From an uncultured Lachnospiraceae bacterium (GTDB lineage Bacteria; Bacillota_A; Clostridia; Lachnospirales; Lachnospiraceae): a stretch of DNA of 7,205 bases. The stretch covers positions 1 through 7,205 of the forward strand of contig CAMYVI010000128.1 in the NCBI GenBank assembly GCA_947302185.1, read 5' to 3'. Under the pieces are notes generated by a model. The model saw only the letters and a program-made list of their open reading frames with translations, was not told the DNA's origin and searched no databases. Positions within the stretch are counted from its first letter, which is position 1, and every line of letters begins with the position of its first letter. Position numbers and translations under genes: made by a program. Positions 6,786-7,205 of the stretch are shown in pieces.

Positions 6786-7205
6786 ATGATATATACCAAC
6801 GACCAGACACTTTTTCAGGGTGACAACGGAATCGGCATTGTCCTCCTTCACGGAGTCACCTCGGGATGCGCACAGATGATTCCTCTTGCGCGCACACTGA
6901 ATGATTACGGCTACTCAGTTCATTGCGTCAATATCGCAGGTCACGGGACGTACCCGCAGGAACTGCTCCGGACATCCTGGGAAGACGCTGTTGACAAAGC
7001 CTGGTACGATTATGATTTTATGAAATCTCACTTTGATAGGGTCTACATAGGTGGAATGTCCATGGGCGGATGCCTGTCGCTCGCACTGGCGTCGCGGCGG
7101 AATGACGTAGACGGCGTGATCTCCATGTCCGCGCCGCTTGCGATTAACCCTGCGTCAATATTTGCCGGAGGTTTTCCCGCCGACCAGGTCTACTATCACC
7201 GTGAT
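6786..7205 (+). CDS. Alpha/beta hydrolase, carboxylesterase or lipase-like (3' end outside window)
   Basis: The first 140 residues of an alpha/beta-hydrolase-fold enzyme are encoded here; the gene runs off the window without a stop. IVLLHGVTSG (18-27) is the strand-3/oxyanion-hole region, NIAGHGTYP (49-57) is the next conserved loop, and YIGGMSMGG (87-95) is the nucleophile elbow with S92. Together they resemble Est30-type carboxylesterases and monoacylglycerol lipases. The acid and histidine of the triad would lie in the missing part. There is no signal peptide, so it should be cytoplasmic. The ATG is preceded by AAGGA (6774-6778) with seven bases of spacing and lies 12 bases past the radical SAM stop, which supports co-transcription. 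The substrate, probably an acyl ester, is not predictable. Confidence 0.88.
   Translation, partial: MIYTNDQTLFQGDNGIGIVLLHGVTSGCAQMIPLARTLNDYGYSVHCVNIAGHGTYPQELLRTSWEDAVDKAWYDYDFMKSHFDRVYIGGMSMGGCLSLALASRRNDVDGVISMSAPLAINPASIFAGGFPADQVYYHRD

Noticed and set aside
1..7205. CRISPR array, tRNA, riboswitch or insertion-sequence ends.
   Set aside because: No regularly spaced repeats, no cloverleaf-like stretch in the gaps, no transposase, and no matching repeats noticed between the left edge and the 3727-3902 gap beyond a short GGAGG-type match.

Overview
The window looks like chromosomal DNA from a low-to-moderate GC Firmicute, most likely a gut-type Clostridia member (Lachnospiraceae or a relative). 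The support is indirect: strong GGAGG-type ribosome binding sites, tightly packed co-directional genes, and a DUF4080 radical SAM protein and a DUF6056-like membrane protein, both of which I associate with Clostridia. This is inference from gene content; there is no rRNA or other marker in the window. All seven genes lie on the + strand.

Region 1 (1-872): a complete small serine recombinase (34-681) ends in a good intrinsic terminator (682-727). A 190-base gap follows. It contains a 31-bp segment with TGTCTG/CAGACA ends (760-790) and a shorter TGTC/GACA-ended segment (821-840). Both resemble the subsites that resolvase-type serine recombinases bind.

Region 2 (873-3726): a compact three-gene cassette. 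It encodes a GtrA-family four-helix membrane protein, a GtrB-like polyprenyl-phosphate glycosyltransferase (GT2 with two C-terminal membrane segments), and a large polytopic DUF6056-like protein that looks like a GT-C-type glycosyltransferase. The order matches the gtrA-gtrB-gtr(type) logic known from O-antigen modification. The GT2 enzyme charges a lipid carrier with a sugar, the GtrA protein helps move it across the membrane, and the last, variable protein transfers it to a surface acceptor. The cassette is visibly AT-richer than what follows; hand-counted 60-base lines are near 28-30% GC inside it against 55-60% downstream. A hairpin at 3786-3824 closes the region.

Region 3 (3903-7205): a GC-richer, apparently housekeeping operon. 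It encodes a YbaK/EbsC-family tRNA-editing-like protein, a Cof-type HAD phosphatase, a B12-binding-domain radical SAM protein with a DUF4080 tail, and the first 140 residues of an alpha/beta hydrolase cut by the window edge. Gene junctions are a 13-base overlap, then 16- and 12-base gaps, so co-transcription is likely. The four products do not form an obvious single pathway.

The most interesting idea is that the recombinase plus glycosylation cassette is an acquired or switchable surface-modification module next to a stable chromosomal operon. The sequence suggests this but does not prove it, because the DNA upstream of the recombinase is outside the window.
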